From positions 1 through 50,097 of the IMG/VR virus record IMGVR_UViG_3300030393_000004: 50,097 nt of DNA; one strand, written 5' to 3'. The DNA is from a virus. Position 1 is the first letter of the stretch; every line of letters starts with the position of its first letter. A model generated the notes under the pieces. That model worked only from the letters and a program-made list of their open reading frames with translations, did not search any database and was not told the origin of the DNA. Positions 41,015 through 49,940 of the stretch are shown here, piece by piece. The position numbers were made by a program, and so were the translations under genes.

Positions 41015-41387
41015 AAGAACCTAGATCACAAAGTATATTGCCGTTAGCCTCATCAGGCGCAGCGCGGGTGATTTTGTAAGTTACTACAACACCATCGATA
41101 TTCGTCTCGCGAACTGTCCACGGTCGTTGTAGCTCGTCAGATACGCCTTCAGGCAATGTAATACCAAGCGCATTAAGATCTAAACGGTTAATGGAAGCTG
41201 TAGCAAGATAACCAGACACCGGTTGCCCCGTATCTGGATCAACTAAGTTGTGAATAACAGTGAGAATAGACTTCAGCGAATACTCAACTTGCGCAGGGTC
41301 AATTAAGACTATGTCCGTACTAAACCCGAACTTTTCCGAGTTCATGATCCGCTGTGCGTCTTTTTGCATTCGCTGAAGTAAACTCAT
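41004..41387 (-). CDS. Head-tail joining protein, FII-like
   Basis: 127 aa. LQRMQKDAQRIMNSEKFGFSTDIVLIDPAQ start and VRETNIDGVVVTYKITRAAPDEANGNILCDL at the end resemble FII-type joining proteins, which cap the portal-W complex. It lies just after the FI-like gene in lambda order. Confidence 0.6.
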   Translation of the reverse strand: MSLLQRMQKDAQRIMNSEKFGFSTDIVLIDPAQVEYSLKSILTVIHNLVDPDTGQPVSGYLATASINRLDLNALGITLPEGVSDELQRPWTVRETNIDGVVVTYKITRAAPDEANGNILCDLGSYGY

Positions 41388-41731
41388 TATTTTTTCACCA
41401 CCAAGCCGCGCTCTAGCATTGAGTCGAGAAGTGTTTTGTTTGCTTTAAACTCAGGCCATTCAACATCAACCACATCGCCACCGGTTTTAATGCCAGCGCG
41501 GAAGCCGATTGATTGGCCATTTGCTACAGCGTAACCTTTGACAACAGGCACATCCTGCTCACCATCAAGCGCAGCAATAGCACCCTCGATAAGTTCGATT
41601 GCACCACTGCGATCTTTTCCTGACTTCTCAGCCTTAAGCAATGAATCTAAAAACGACTTAGAAAAAGAGCCCTTCGCGAGCTCAGTTTCTAGTTCGTCAA
41701 GATTCAGTTTTACTAAATCTTGAGTTTTCAT
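41387..41731 (-). CDS. FI-like DNA packaging protein
   Basis: 114 aa from the ATG at 41731 (AAGG upstream). MKTQDLVKLNLDELETELAK is helical and the C-terminus LLDSMLERGLVVKK resembles the ERGL end of lambda FI, which brings terminase to proheads. Position right after the capsid gene supports it. The match is modest. Confidence 0.55.
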   Translation of the reverse strand: MKTQDLVKLNLDELETELAKGSFSKSFLDSLLKAEKSGKDRSGAIELIEGAIAALDGEQDVPVVKGYAVANGQSIGFRAGIKTGGDVVDVEWPEFKANKTLLDSMLERGLVVKK

Positions 41732-41732
41732 T

Positions 41733-42812
41733 TTAGAATGCCTTACCACAACCGTAACGGTCGATAGATGTTGGGATGATCAGCGGCTTAGATGCGATTT
41801 CACCAGTAATTGTCTTACCATTTAGAGATAGGTAAGCATTAAGGTTAAAATCAAGACCAACAGAAGATGCTGAGATTCGACCACCAAGGAAAGACAATGC
41901 GCGACCTTCTGGCGGGGCAATCACTGGGATAGCGCCAAATGTAGCATCAAGACGAAGACCTTCAGCAAGGATAAGAACAGATGAATCCTTTAGGAATCGC
42001 TCATTCGCTGATGCGCCAACATCTTTGTATTCGCCACGGTAAGTGTAAATATCAAGACGGTAGCCAGTCGCTGTAAGCGTACCCATGTAAGTCGCGCCGC
42101 TTGGTACATCGCGGGGTTCAATGTTGATGATCTTAACATGTTGAGTGTCAGTGTATTTGATAAACTCTGCACACTGCAGCATGTTGTCGTACGCACCATC
42201 GCCAAGCCATAGTTGAGTCGGTTTAGATTGACCATCAGTATTGATAACGTCACAAAGAGATTTTACGTTAGCAATCGGAGTTGCGTTAGCGTGATCAGTC
42301 CATGCCGTTGCAAATGTCGGGAAGTGAGTCGGCTTACCTTTAAAGTCAATCGTGTAAGCATCTTCGCCTTCTTCGTCCTTCAGGGTAACTGTAGCAGTTT
42401 GAAGGACTTGAGAAGCCATAAGCTCAAGAGTTCGACGCTGACGCTTACCACCGTAACGCATATGCTTCATGAACAGGTTCATTGCACTAGCGCGGAAAAC
42501 AGGATCGGTGTAGTCGATTTCACCAAATTGACGTTTAGTCAGTTCGTGAGCGTTAATTGAAAACTCTTCACTCATTACAACTGCTGAGAATTCTTTGTTT
42601 GTGAACTCGTCTAGAGAAAACTTAGTGTTGCCGTCTTTAACGCTGCGAACAACTGGTGCAACTTCTTCACCTTCACGCCAAATGTCGTGCTGGAATGTTT
42701 CAGCCGTGTAGTAGTTCTCTCGCGGAGCCTGAGCCATGCCAGAGAAAACTCCAGCCACTGGAGCTTCCTGAACGTATTCGCGACCCATATGGGTAGTATA
42801 TTTACCAGCCAT
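41733..42812 (-). CDS. Major capsid protein E
   Basis: 359 aa. FNVEF-type start replaced here by YYTAETFQHDIWREGEEVAPVV; then SVKDGNTKFSLDEFTNKEFSAVVMSEEF, LMKHMRYGGKRQRRTLELMASQVLQT and WLGDGAYDNMLQCAEFIKYTDTQHVKIINIEPRDVP. This is the lambda gpE family, an HK97-fold shell subunit. Confidence 0.92.
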   Translation of the reverse strand: MAGKYTTHMGREYVQEAPVAGVFSGMAQAPRENYYTAETFQHDIWREGEEVAPVVRSVKDGNTKFSLDEFTNKEFSAVVMSEEFSINAHELTKRQFGEIDYTDPVFRASAMNLFMKHMRYGGKRQRRTLELMASQVLQTATVTLKDEEGEDAYTIDFKGKPTHFPTFATAWTDHANATPIANVKSLCDVINTDGQSKPTQLWLGDGAYDNMLQCAEFIKYTDTQHVKIINIEPRDVPSGATYMGTLTATGYRLDIYTYRGEYKDVGASANERFLKDSSVLILAEGLRLDATFGAIPVIAPPEGRALSFLGGRISASSVGLDFNLNAYLSLNGKTITGEIASKPLIIPTSIDRYGCGKAF

Positions 42813-42820
42813 GTTAGCTC

Positions 42821-43219
42821 CTATTGGTTATCTAATACTGAAAAATCAGTAGTGTTTTTAACTGAGATTGAATTGTCTTTAAGGCTAGACACTTCACGGT
42901 AATCAACTGTGCCACCAGCTTTGATAATAAGCTTGTCTTGACGAACAATGCCGAACATCATTACGCGAACGTTTTTAGTGCCAGCGGTTACGTCTGCTGC
43001 TGTTACTACAGTGTCAGACAATAGAACGTAGCGAGCAACTTCAAGGCCAGTTGAGTCACCGCGAGTGTAGAAACCACCTGCGCCCGTTGCTGTAACTTCA
43101 GCAAGAATCAAGCCTTCTTTTAGCGTTTCAGCTGCAGTCACTGCAAGCGTTAGAGTTTCAGCGTTTTCTAGATTAAGCGTTACGCCACCTAGATCTTGAT
43201 TGGTTACTTTCATGCTCAT
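42821..43219 (-). CDS. Head decoration protein D
   Basis: 132 aa. LTLAVTAAETLKEGLILAEV, SDTVVTAADVTAGTKNVRVM and GIVRQDKLIIKAGGTVDYREV match the HDPD/gpD family that stabilises the expanded shell. Gene lies between the protease and the capsid gene as in lambda. Confidence 0.9.
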   Translation of the reverse strand: MSMKVTNQDLGGVTLNLENAETLTLAVTAAETLKEGLILAEVTATGAGGFYTRGDSTGLEVARYVLLSDTVVTAADVTAGTKNVRVMMFGIVRQDKLIIKAGGTVDYREVSSLKDNSISVKNTTDFSVLDNQ

Positions 43220-43587
43220 TAGTAAAACTCCTGCTCTGAACCATTACCACTCATAGCAGCAATCGTTTTATTGAAAAGCTCATCTTCTGCGCTTTCAGCG
43301 GATGCTTCAGGCTTTTTGATGCCATCAGTATCAACATTGTCAGCTGCTAGTGCGCTTAGAGAGTTGTTTTTCATTTGAGCTGCCATGAACTTAGCGTTGA
43401 TTGACGCTGAATGCTCTGTGCCGTCTTTAATGCAAGCTATTGCAAGTTCGCCAGCGCCAGACGCTTCACCAAGTTCAGCAAACGCACTTACACGCTCTTG
43501 CTCTTGAGTTTTACCCGCTTGAATGCCTTCGTTTTTAATTTCAGCATATAGCTCAGGGTGCTTTGCTTGTAGTTCTGCTTTATTCAT
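43219..43587 (-). CDS. Nested scaffolding protein (Nu3-like)
   Basis: 122 aa translated in frame from an internal ATG at 43587 in the protease gene; the preceding GTGAGGAAATC is a strong ribosome site. MNKAELQAKHPELYAEIKNEG, then helical, acidic residues with AESAEDELFNKTIAAMSGNG. Same design as lambda C/Nu3 and P2 O: the C-terminal part of the protease acts alone as scaffold for the capsid. Confidence 0.8.
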   Translation of the reverse strand: MNKAELQAKHPELYAEIKNEGIQAGKTQEQERVSAFAELGEASGAGELAIACIKDGTEHSASINAKFMAAQMKNNSLSALAADNVDTDGIKKPEASAESAEDELFNKTIAAMSGNGSEQEFY

Positions 43588-44406
43588 GATTTCCTCACTG
43601 TTAGCAGTTAGTTGGTGCTCAGTTTCGCCCTGAGCGGTTAAATTTGTTTGCGTTCCTGCCAATGCAGAGCCGCTTTGTGATGCGATTGCGTCAATCATAC
43701 CAGATTTTAAAGCGTTGCGCGCAGTGGTTACAGAGCCTTGTCCGTAGTTCGCTTTGATGTCGTCAGTGTTGGTGCCGCGACCCGCTGCGATTGCTTCAAT
43801 AAACAGATCTTCATAAGCATCTAGTTCGGCGCGGATTTGTGCCACACCTTCTTCTGTCGATGCGTCTGGGCGCTTGTTTGGTGCGTTAGTTGAGGTAATG
43901 CTTTTAACGTTTTCGTCAATATAAGCTTCAACCACAATACCAATTGAACCAATACCCTCACCCTCTGAAGCGGTTACGATACTGTCACACTGTGAAGCGA
44001 TAGCATAAGCCGCACTACAGCACATGCCAGACACTTCGCACGTCATTGGTGTTTTCATTGACTCCATTTGAGCAATTAAGTCAAACAAACCAGACACTTG
44101 ACCGCCGCCAGAGTTCATCTTGATTCGAATGTCGGTGATTTCTGGATCAAGTTCAGCCATTTGCATCGCTGCCATGATATCAGTGTAAGCAGTGCCACCC
44201 ATTAACCAAGTCATGAACCCGTACGAGTGCGTTAACACACCTGCAATTGCAATGGTCGCTACATTACCACTCACCGAAAGGATTCGGCTGTTAGATTGGC
44301 CATCTTGAGCAATGCCAGCTTCGTATTTAGTTCGCATGTCGGCAGAGATTGCATTCATATCGAATGATCGCACCTGCCTAATTACATCGTTACTCGCTAG
44401 ATACAT
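43219..44406 (-). CDS. S49 prohead protease C
   Basis: 395 aa. RILSVSGNVATIAIAGVLTH, IRIKMNSGGGQVSGL and VSGMCCSAAYAIASQCDSIV contain the nucleophile Ser131; EGEGIGSIGIVVEA follows and a Lys near 178 (APNKRPD) is the likely general base, as in the S49/ClpP-like phage proteases. The last 122 residues double as scaffold. Matures the prohead. Confidence 0.92.
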   Translation of the reverse strand: MYLASNDVIRQVRSFDMNAISADMRTKYEAGIAQDGQSNSRILSVSGNVATIAIAGVLTHSYGFMTWLMGGTAYTDIMAAMQMAELDPEITDIRIKMNSGGGQVSGLFDLIAQMESMKTPMTCEVSGMCCSAAYAIASQCDSIVTASEGEGIGSIGIVVEAYIDENVKSITSTNAPNKRPDASTEEGVAQIRAELDAYEDLFIEAIAAGRGTNTDDIKANYGQGSVTTARNALKSGMIDAIASQSGSALAGTQTNLTAQGETEHQLTANSEEIMNKAELQAKHPELYAEIKNEGIQAGKTQEQERVSAFAELGEASGAGELAIACIKDGTEHSASINAKFMAAQMKNNSLSALAADNVDTDGIKKPEASAESAEDELFNKTIAAMSGNGSEQEFY

Positions 44407-44408
44407 TA

Positions 44409-46025
44409 TTATGCATCCTCTTCGTTATTATTCTGCTCTGTATTACTAGAACCAGACTCGTTATTTTCAATTATACTCGGTTGACGCTTTTCTGCAAAAT
44501 CACCCAATGCTTCCATAACTTGCGCTTTCTTAGCGTTTTCGTGTATGAGCTGCATCATGATTAGGTTGTTCTTGCGACCGAACAGCGCTTTAGATGCCAT
44601 TTCATGTGTCGCTAGTCCTGCATCAATTGCATCTGTCCAGCCTTTCACCTCTTTCACAAAGTCAGCGTTAAGCTTAACAGAGCCAGACCAATCGGATTGT
44701 GTCCACGCGCCAACCAAAGCGTATTGGTTTGGATCGTCCCATGCTTCAACCATGCCCGGCGCTTTAATGTTGCCTTTCACCGCTTCCACATACAGCCACT
44801 CTTTGTAAAGCGGCTGGTCGTTGGTCACGGTTGTTGCTGCGCGCTCTGAATCCAAGAACATATTGAACTCAGCCGTTGCTTGTTTGGATGCTGCGTAGTT
44901 AGAACCAAAAGACATCTTCAAGATTTCTGGCGGCATACCTTTAGACCATGCCACTGAGTTTATGATCGCTGCTTCAAAGTCACCAAAAGATAAATCGGTA
45001 CCATCGCTACCCATCATCTTGATTTTGTGGCCTGCTGGCATGTCGTCAATAAACACACCTGGATTAAAGTTCTTTAGGTTAAGCTTGTAACTGCCGTCAT
45101 TGCTCGAAATGTTAGCCGAACGACTTGCCGCGCTTGCTAATGGTTTGGCCCCAATGGTGTCTGCGTCTTTTTCTACAGCCAACGCCAAGAATGAAGTTGC
45201 TAAAGCCTTGCGTTGTACGCTGTCACGGTAGCGATCAATCTCTCGTAGTGATTGAAGCACGTTGCCGATCAGTGGCATACCACGAGCTTGGCCCATAATG
45301 CGCTTACCAGGACGGTATAAATTAGCCACACGGCGACCAGAACGAGCGCCAACACGCGGATAACGAACGTATTCCCCATCTTCTTTCAATACGTGGTAGG
45401 CAATTTCACGGCCTTGCGCGTCAAATTCAACACCATGCTCTAGATAATGACCATCAGCAACGCCGCCGTCACCATCTAAAGGTGATTGAATGCAATTGGA
45501 GCTAATTAACTGGATCTTAGGTAGATTCGTCTTTTTATCGAAGTGATGCACCACCAGTACGTCACCCTCGACCAAAGCCTGCAATTCACGCTGTGTTTGG
45601 AGCTGTGAGAGTGTCTTTTCGCCGTAATAATCCACTAATTGCGGGTTATTGCAGTACATGGTGAAACGAGCTTCTACGTCATCCGTCCACTTGTTTAGGG
45701 TTTCTTGCTCAACACCTAAAATGCTAGCGACTGGTTTAGCTTCAAGCGTTAAGCCAGTGTTGATGATGTTGGTGATGAAGCGGTTGATCAGACCTTCGGC
45801 GTAGATGTTCTCGTTATAAAGTTGGATAGAGCGATTACGCAATGACCAGTAGTCGATCAACTGTAATTGAGTTGCGCCGAATCCGCCGACGAACTTGTCG
45901 CCTGAAAGGGTCGCGTACTCAAAAGGTGGTGAGTAATTACCTGCCGCAGCAGAGGGTAATTGGTCTACGCCGATCACTGGTGTTTTTGGCGCGCTTGCGA
46001 ATAGGTTTTTTAGTTTATCGAACAT
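44409..46025 (-). CDS. Portal protein B
   Basis: 538 aa. FATLSGDKF..., LRNRSIQLYNENIYAEGLINRFITNIINTG, IQLISSNCIQSPLDGDGGVADGHY and RPGKRIMGQARGMPLIGNVLQSLREIDRYRDS match the lambda portal family. C-terminal region (NGSV..., SNTEQNNNEEDA) is acidic. Forms the dodecameric DNA entry channel. Confidence 0.93.
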   Translation of the reverse strand: MFDKLKNLFASAPKTPVIGVDQLPSAAAGNYSPPFEYATLSGDKFVGGFGATQLQLIDYWSLRNRSIQLYNENIYAEGLINRFITNIINTGLTLEAKPVASILGVEQETLNKWTDDVEARFTMYCNNPQLVDYYGEKTLSQLQTQRELQALVEGDVLVVHHFDKKTNLPKIQLISSNCIQSPLDGDGGVADGHYLEHGVEFDAQGREIAYHVLKEDGEYVRYPRVGARSGRRVANLYRPGKRIMGQARGMPLIGNVLQSLREIDRYRDSVQRKALATSFLALAVEKDADTIGAKPLASAASRSANISSNDGSYKLNLKNFNPGVFIDDMPAGHKIKMMGSDGTDLSFGDFEAAIINSVAWSKGMPPEILKMSFGSNYAASKQATAEFNMFLDSERAATTVTNDQPLYKEWLYVEAVKGNIKAPGMVEAWDDPNQYALVGAWTQSDWSGSVKLNADFVKEVKGWTDAIDAGLATHEMASKALFGRKNNLIMMQLIHENAKKAQVMEALGDFAEKRQPSIIENNESGSSNTEQNNNEEDA

Positions 46026-46034
46026 TGTTTATAC

Positions 46035-46292
46035 CTACCATGCAGGTCCTGCGTTAAATGAACCACTATCCAAGCCGCAGCGTTGGCGTAAAGTGTCTCG
46101 GCGTGCCAATAGACTATCAATGTATGCTTGAAGGTCTTTCAAGTTAGCTTTAGTAACTGTTTGTACCGTCTGCCCTGAGTTGAACGTGTAGCTTTCAATA
46201 GCATCGGTGCTCAATTCCAAACTAGCCGTCATAGCCGCTGTTATATTGACTTCAATGTCGCTAATCAATCCACATAAAAATGAATCGCTCAT
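46035..46292 (-). CDS. Head-tail joining protein W-like
   Basis: 85 aa from the ATG at 46292 (GGAG upstream). LKDLQAYIDSLLARRDTLRQ is the gpW-like helical end and the N-terminal half is helical with a TFNSGQTVQTVT strand. It lies between terminase and portal genes as in lambda. In lambda W is 68 aa and seals the portal after packaging. Confidence 0.65.
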   Translation of the reverse strand: MSDSFLCGLISDIEVNITAAMTASLELSTDAIESYTFNSGQTVQTVTKANLKDLQAYIDSLLARRDTLRQRCGLDSGSFNAGPAW

Positions 46293-46313
46293 AAATATTT
46301 TGCTCCAGATGTT

Positions 46314-46349
46314 AAAAAAGGTGCGATTAACTAAGTTTATCACACCTTT
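46314..46349 (-). terminator. Terminator between terL and the W-like gene
   Basis: AAAGGTGTGAT / ATCGCACCTTT stem (one mismatch) with an 11-nt loop followed by a six-T tract on the minus strand. It may tune the ratio of terminase to head proteins. Confidence 0.65.
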
Positions 46350-46359
46350 GTTGGGTTGG

Positions 46360-48318
46360 TTATTGTTCGTAGAATACCGGTAAGCCGTTGTTGCCTGTTT
46401 TGCAGTATTCGAAAAATTCAATCCAATTCACAATGTCACGGCCTGATTGTCGAATCATGATATCCCAAGCGAGAATGTCGAGTGTAGCGTTATTGTACAC
46501 AAGCAAATCCCAGTTCTCGTTGTCGCCTTTGCGATCCCATTTAAAACCTTGAATAGCACCTGTTGCTGGATCTTTAACTGGAACTTTAGTTTCAGCTTTA
46601 AATTCCATCATTTGCTCACGCGTCATGTCGATCGGGAAGTTAATGCAGTATTCGTGCTGCATTTCTGGCTCTGACCACTTACGATTGAGTGATGAGTACC
46701 ATCTATCCTTGTACATATTTGTGTTCAAATTCGCCACTGGTACACCCAGTTTTGTCTCTGTCATCTTGAACTCAGAGAATGTAGACCCCTTTTGCGCACC
46801 AGGTAAACCCTTAATTGGGATCACTCCGTCAGTGTCGTAACAAAATTCTAGTACTTCATGTTGAGCGTAACCAGAATCTATTGCTGTTAGTTGGATTCTG
46901 TATTTCTTGCCATCGTCTGCAATATAGACCTTGTTGTAGATCATATCCTTCAACGTTGTCCACGGTTCAGACTGTAGGTTGTGGCAATCGCCATAAAGCC
47001 TAAATGAATCAACCAAGAAAGAACGGTTTCTATCAGCCCATCCGTACACAGCAACAGCTAGGTTATTTTTATGCACATCGACTGCGCAAGTCAGTACTAA
47101 GATCTCACTGCCACAATGTTTGATTGCGAAGTTATTAGGAACTTCACCAAGTCGGTAGGCTGTGCGCCTGTGTGAAGCAACGCCGCTGTATTTAAGTCTG
47201 TCTGTCAGTACTTCAAACGGTTCGCCAAGGACATTGTTGTAAAAGGTTCTAAGCTTGTCGTTATCTCTTGATTCGTTCTTTACAACGTCCCAACACTCAA
47301 ACCAGTCTCTTACACATGCCTCAAAGCTCTTCATGCCAACTGGTGAATATAGTGCGTTAATGAAATAGCTTCGTCTTGTTTTGTCTTCACACTCTGCAGT
47401 TGCTCGCCACTCACCAGCGTTAAGCATTTTTGTTTTGTCTGCGTTCTTGTGTGATTCGCCACAGTACTTGCAAATGTATCGAACAGAATCAATATCAAGT
47501 CGGCCATTGTCGTGCTCGAAAACAAGGCCATAAACTTCGCCAGTTTCTTTATTGGTCTTGTTCCACTCTAGTGTCTGCATCATTTCGCATTTCTTGCATG
47601 GAACGAAGTACTTACGTTGATCGCCAAGCTTGTAGTTGTCATCAATAATTGAGTTGCCCTTTTCCAAAGGCGTAGACAACATGCACACTTTTTTAGATTG
47701 GGTATAACCTGCGGTACGGTCGATAGCTAGTTTTACTGGAGAACCGTCACGGCCTACCGATTTTTTATAACCATCAACCTCATCCAAGAATAAGTACTGA
47801 ATAGAGAATGAACGCAGCTTACCCGGCGAGTTACTACCAAAGAAAAGGCCATAACCACCACCGAACCATGATAAGCGGTCTTTTGTCTTACCTGTTTTGC
47901 GCCCATTAGTTTCTGCGTCGTTCGCTTGAATCAGGTGATCAAGGTTTGAATGCTGAAGCATGGGACCAATATTCTGTTCTAGTCTCAGCTTGGCCACGGT
48001 ATCGTCAACCGTCAAGATCATAGCTGGCGCATTCTTCACGTGGGCTATACAGTACAGCAGGCCGGATTCGACCAAAGCCACGGTTGCTCCTACTTGTGCA
48101 CTTTTTTTAACGGCTATCGTTCTGATTGGAGAAGACAAGGAAAGGCAGTCAACAACCTCACGCCAGAACGGAGTAACATCAAACGAGTAATAGCCGGGCA
48201 TTGGCGACACACTGGCGGGTAAATACCGTGTCGATTCTGTGAACTCGGATACAGATAAAACGTTGTGCGTATCCTTTAGGGCGCTGAACTGATCAATTAG
48301 CCATTCGCTATCATTCAT
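46360..48318 (-). CDS. Terminase large subunit (GpA-like)
   Basis: 652 aa. ARYLPASVSPMPGYYSFD..., the ATPase P-loop variant KKSAQVGATVALVE, Walker B QYLFLDEVDGY, the metal-dependent nuclease part with CAVDVHKNNLAVAVYGW and TAIDSGY, and C-terminal VYNNATLDILAWDIMIRQ match the GpA family (lambda/P21-type). It cuts cos and drives packaging. Adjacent to the small subunit with a 1-nt overlap. Confidence 0.93.
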   Translation of the reverse strand: MNDSEWLIDQFSALKDTHNVLSVSEFTESTRYLPASVSPMPGYYSFDVTPFWREVVDCLSLSSPIRTIAVKKSAQVGATVALVESGLLYCIAHVKNAPAMILTVDDTVAKLRLEQNIGPMLQHSNLDHLIQANDAETNGRKTGKTKDRLSWFGGGYGLFFGSNSPGKLRSFSIQYLFLDEVDGYKKSVGRDGSPVKLAIDRTAGYTQSKKVCMLSTPLEKGNSIIDDNYKLGDQRKYFVPCKKCEMMQTLEWNKTNKETGEVYGLVFEHDNGRLDIDSVRYICKYCGESHKNADKTKMLNAGEWRATAECEDKTRRSYFINALYSPVGMKSFEACVRDWFECWDVVKNESRDNDKLRTFYNNVLGEPFEVLTDRLKYSGVASHRRTAYRLGEVPNNFAIKHCGSEILVLTCAVDVHKNNLAVAVYGWADRNRSFLVDSFRLYGDCHNLQSEPWTTLKDMIYNKVYIADDGKKYRIQLTAIDSGYAQHEVLEFCYDTDGVIPIKGLPGAQKGSTFSEFKMTETKLGVPVANLNTNMYKDRWYSSLNRKWSEPEMQHEYCINFPIDMTREQMMEFKAETKVPVKDPATGAIQGFKWDRKGDNENWDLLVYNNATLDILAWDIMIRQSGRDIVNWIEFFEYCKTGNNGLPVFYEQ

Positions 48319-49028
48319 TATTCCGCTCCAATATTTCTAACAATTTGCGCTTTGGCGTTTTGAATAGGCTTGCTGATCTCACCACGCACTGTCTTTGTTG
48401 CTTCTTCTATGGTATCGCCAGATTCGCAATGCGCGTAGATCTTTGTTGCAATCGTAACGGCAGAGTCAACCAGTAGCCTTGAATTCATTTCCTCAAGAAA
48501 ACCAAACACACTTTTTTTCATTGCCTCGCGCTTTACTACTTCACCGGTCTTTTCTTCAACCTTGATTTCGCGCTCGACAATTTCAACTTGAGTTTTTTTG
48601 GCTTGTAACCATCCACGGTAAGATTCATCTGATCCGAAATATGCCACCAACTCATTTAGAGTTAAATTACCATGGTCTGAGATATCGACTTGCTCAACGG
48701 TTTTGTTTTGAGTGGCGGTTATTTTTGGTCTTGGCTTTTCGCTTTGAGTTCCAGTTCCGGAGCTTCGTCTAGACTTAGCGAGTTTACTTTCACTCTGAGA
48801 TACTGGTGTGGTTGCCAAATGGCTAGTTCGTTCTTCTGCTGGTTTTAATTGATTTGAAATATCAGCGCCTTTGCTTTGCATGAACGCATGCATAACAGGA
48901 TGATTGATATCAATCTTGGTGCCGATCTTAGCTTCTTGGCAATGCTCTTTTACATATCGAGTGATATATTGTCTCGACACTCCGCATGCTGCGCTTATTT
49001 TTGATGCTGGATATAGTCGTTGTTCCAT
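48318..49028 (-). CDS. Terminase small subunit
   Basis: 236 aa from the ATG at 49028 (AGG upstream); an ATG at 49055 lies inside an inverted repeat and lacks a ribosome site. Nu1-style N-terminal winged helix-turn-helix (YPASKISAACGVSRQYITRY), a Ser/Lys-rich linker with about 30 basic residues, then a helical C-terminal domain (GEVVKREAMKKSVFGFLEEM) that binds the large subunit. It recognises the packaging site, probably the repeats just upstream. Confidence 0.8.
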   Translation of the reverse strand: MEQRLYPASKISAACGVSRQYITRYVKEHCQEAKIGTKIDINHPVMHAFMQSKGADISNQLKPAEERTSHLATTPVSQSESKLAKSRRSSGTGTQSEKPRPKITATQNKTVEQVDISDHGNLTLNELVAYFGSDESYRGWLQAKKTQVEIVEREIKVEEKTGEVVKREAMKKSVFGFLEEMNSRLLVDSAVTIATKIYAHCESGDTIEEATKTVRGEISKPIQNAKAQIVRNIGAE

Positions 49029-49036
49029 AGAAAAGA

Positions 49037-49071
49037 CCTGAGTGTTATTTCCCATAATGTTAACACTCAGG
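49037..49071. repeat. 11-bp inverted repeat before terminase small subunit
   Basis: CCTGAGTGTTA (49037-49047) and TAACACTCAGG (49061-49071), perfect arms, 13-nt centre. It could be an operator, an mRNA hairpin in the terminase leader, or a terminase recognition element. Confidence 0.6.
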
Positions 49072-49103
49072 GTTTACGTTTACAAAATCAGTTTACGTTT
49101 ACA
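49072..49103. repeat. Tandem GTTTAC direct repeats (candidate terminase-binding sites)
   Basis: Two copies of GTTTACGTTTACA (49072-49084 and 49091-49103), period 19 bases, each made of two GTTTAC hexamers. A further GTTTACG sits near the end at 50043-50049. Spaced short repeats beside the small terminase gene resemble lambda cosB R-sites. Confidence 0.55.
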
Positions 49104-49935
49104 CTTTTGTCCACCCTTTGTATGTTTTGATTTTTCCTGTTTTAAGTTGGTGAAAGCTAGTTGTATTTAGGTTGCTGTCCCTGCAGAATTGCGTCAAATT
49201 CTCAATGGTAACAACTGTCCCTGACGGGTTCCTAAATGTATGAGTTTTTGAGAAAGCTGCAACTGAGTTTTCGTTGTGGGTTACAAGAAGGCATGTATCT
49301 GGGCCATAAACTTTATTACCTTTAACTTTGATGTCTTTGTCTAACTCGTAACTCACCCCATCGTCTGGGTAATTATCAACAAACCATCCTGCGAAATTCT
49401 GGAAATTATGCCATTTTGGATCGACAGTGCAACCTGCATAGGTTGGTCTTACATTCAGGCTATTTTTGCTGTAACAACGCCTTAGCATGTCAGACCACTT
49501 AGTGTGCGCAAGTTGGATTAATTCTGAGTCGCAGGTGTTATATTCTCCGACACCATAAAAGCCAACCCCTTGAACTCTGGGGAAAAATGGATCTTTAATC
49601 TTTCCAGATTCTATTTCTTTTTTAGCTCTAACGGTTGTGTATCCAGTTAGGATAAATCTAACCTCAATACTTCTTGCATCGTTGTATTTAACAATCTCAA
49701 GATCACCGTTGAATTTAGTGCTATACACAGTGCCAGATTTGTATCCAGTAGGTATTAACAGCTTGTCTGTTACGTATCCTCTTCGAATGTCATGAGAGGT
49801 TGATGTGGCAATGAAACCAGTGGCTTCAAATTCAACATCAACACACTTGCTATTATGGTATTTAATGACAGTCAGAACTCCGCACTTTGTAGTTGAGTGC
49901 TTTGTACCTGTGATCATGTCTTGTGGAATTTTCAT
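49099..49935 (-). CDS. HNH/NUMOD homing endonuclease beside cos
   Basis: 278 aa. Two N-terminal copies of the beta module (about 8-55 and 63-115) that the paralogue at 1992 has once (TGF/TGY, IRRGYVTD, IESGKIKD). Core: VQGVGFYGVGEYNTC, HTKWSDMLRRCY, CTVDPKWHNFQNFAGWF, YELDKDIKVKGNKVYGPDTC; the C-terminus (RNPSGTVVTIENLTQFC, FHQLKTGKIKTYKGWTK) is a NUMOD-type DNA-binding tail. It is the first gene from the right end, between cos and terminase. Confidence 0.8.
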   Translation of the reverse strand: MKIPQDMITGTKHSTTKCGVLTVIKYHNSKCVDVEFEATGFIATSTSHDIRRGYVTDKLLIPTGYKSGTVYSTKFNGDLEIVKYNDARSIEVRFILTGYTTVRAKKEIESGKIKDPFFPRVQGVGFYGVGEYNTCDSELIQLAHTKWSDMLRRCYSKNSLNVRPTYAGCTVDPKWHNFQNFAGWFVDNYPDDGVSYELDKDIKVKGNKVYGPDTCLLVTHNENSVAAFSKTHTFRNPSGTVVTIENLTQFCRDSNLNTTSFHQLKTGKIKTYKGWTKV

Positions 49936-49940
49936 AAGAA

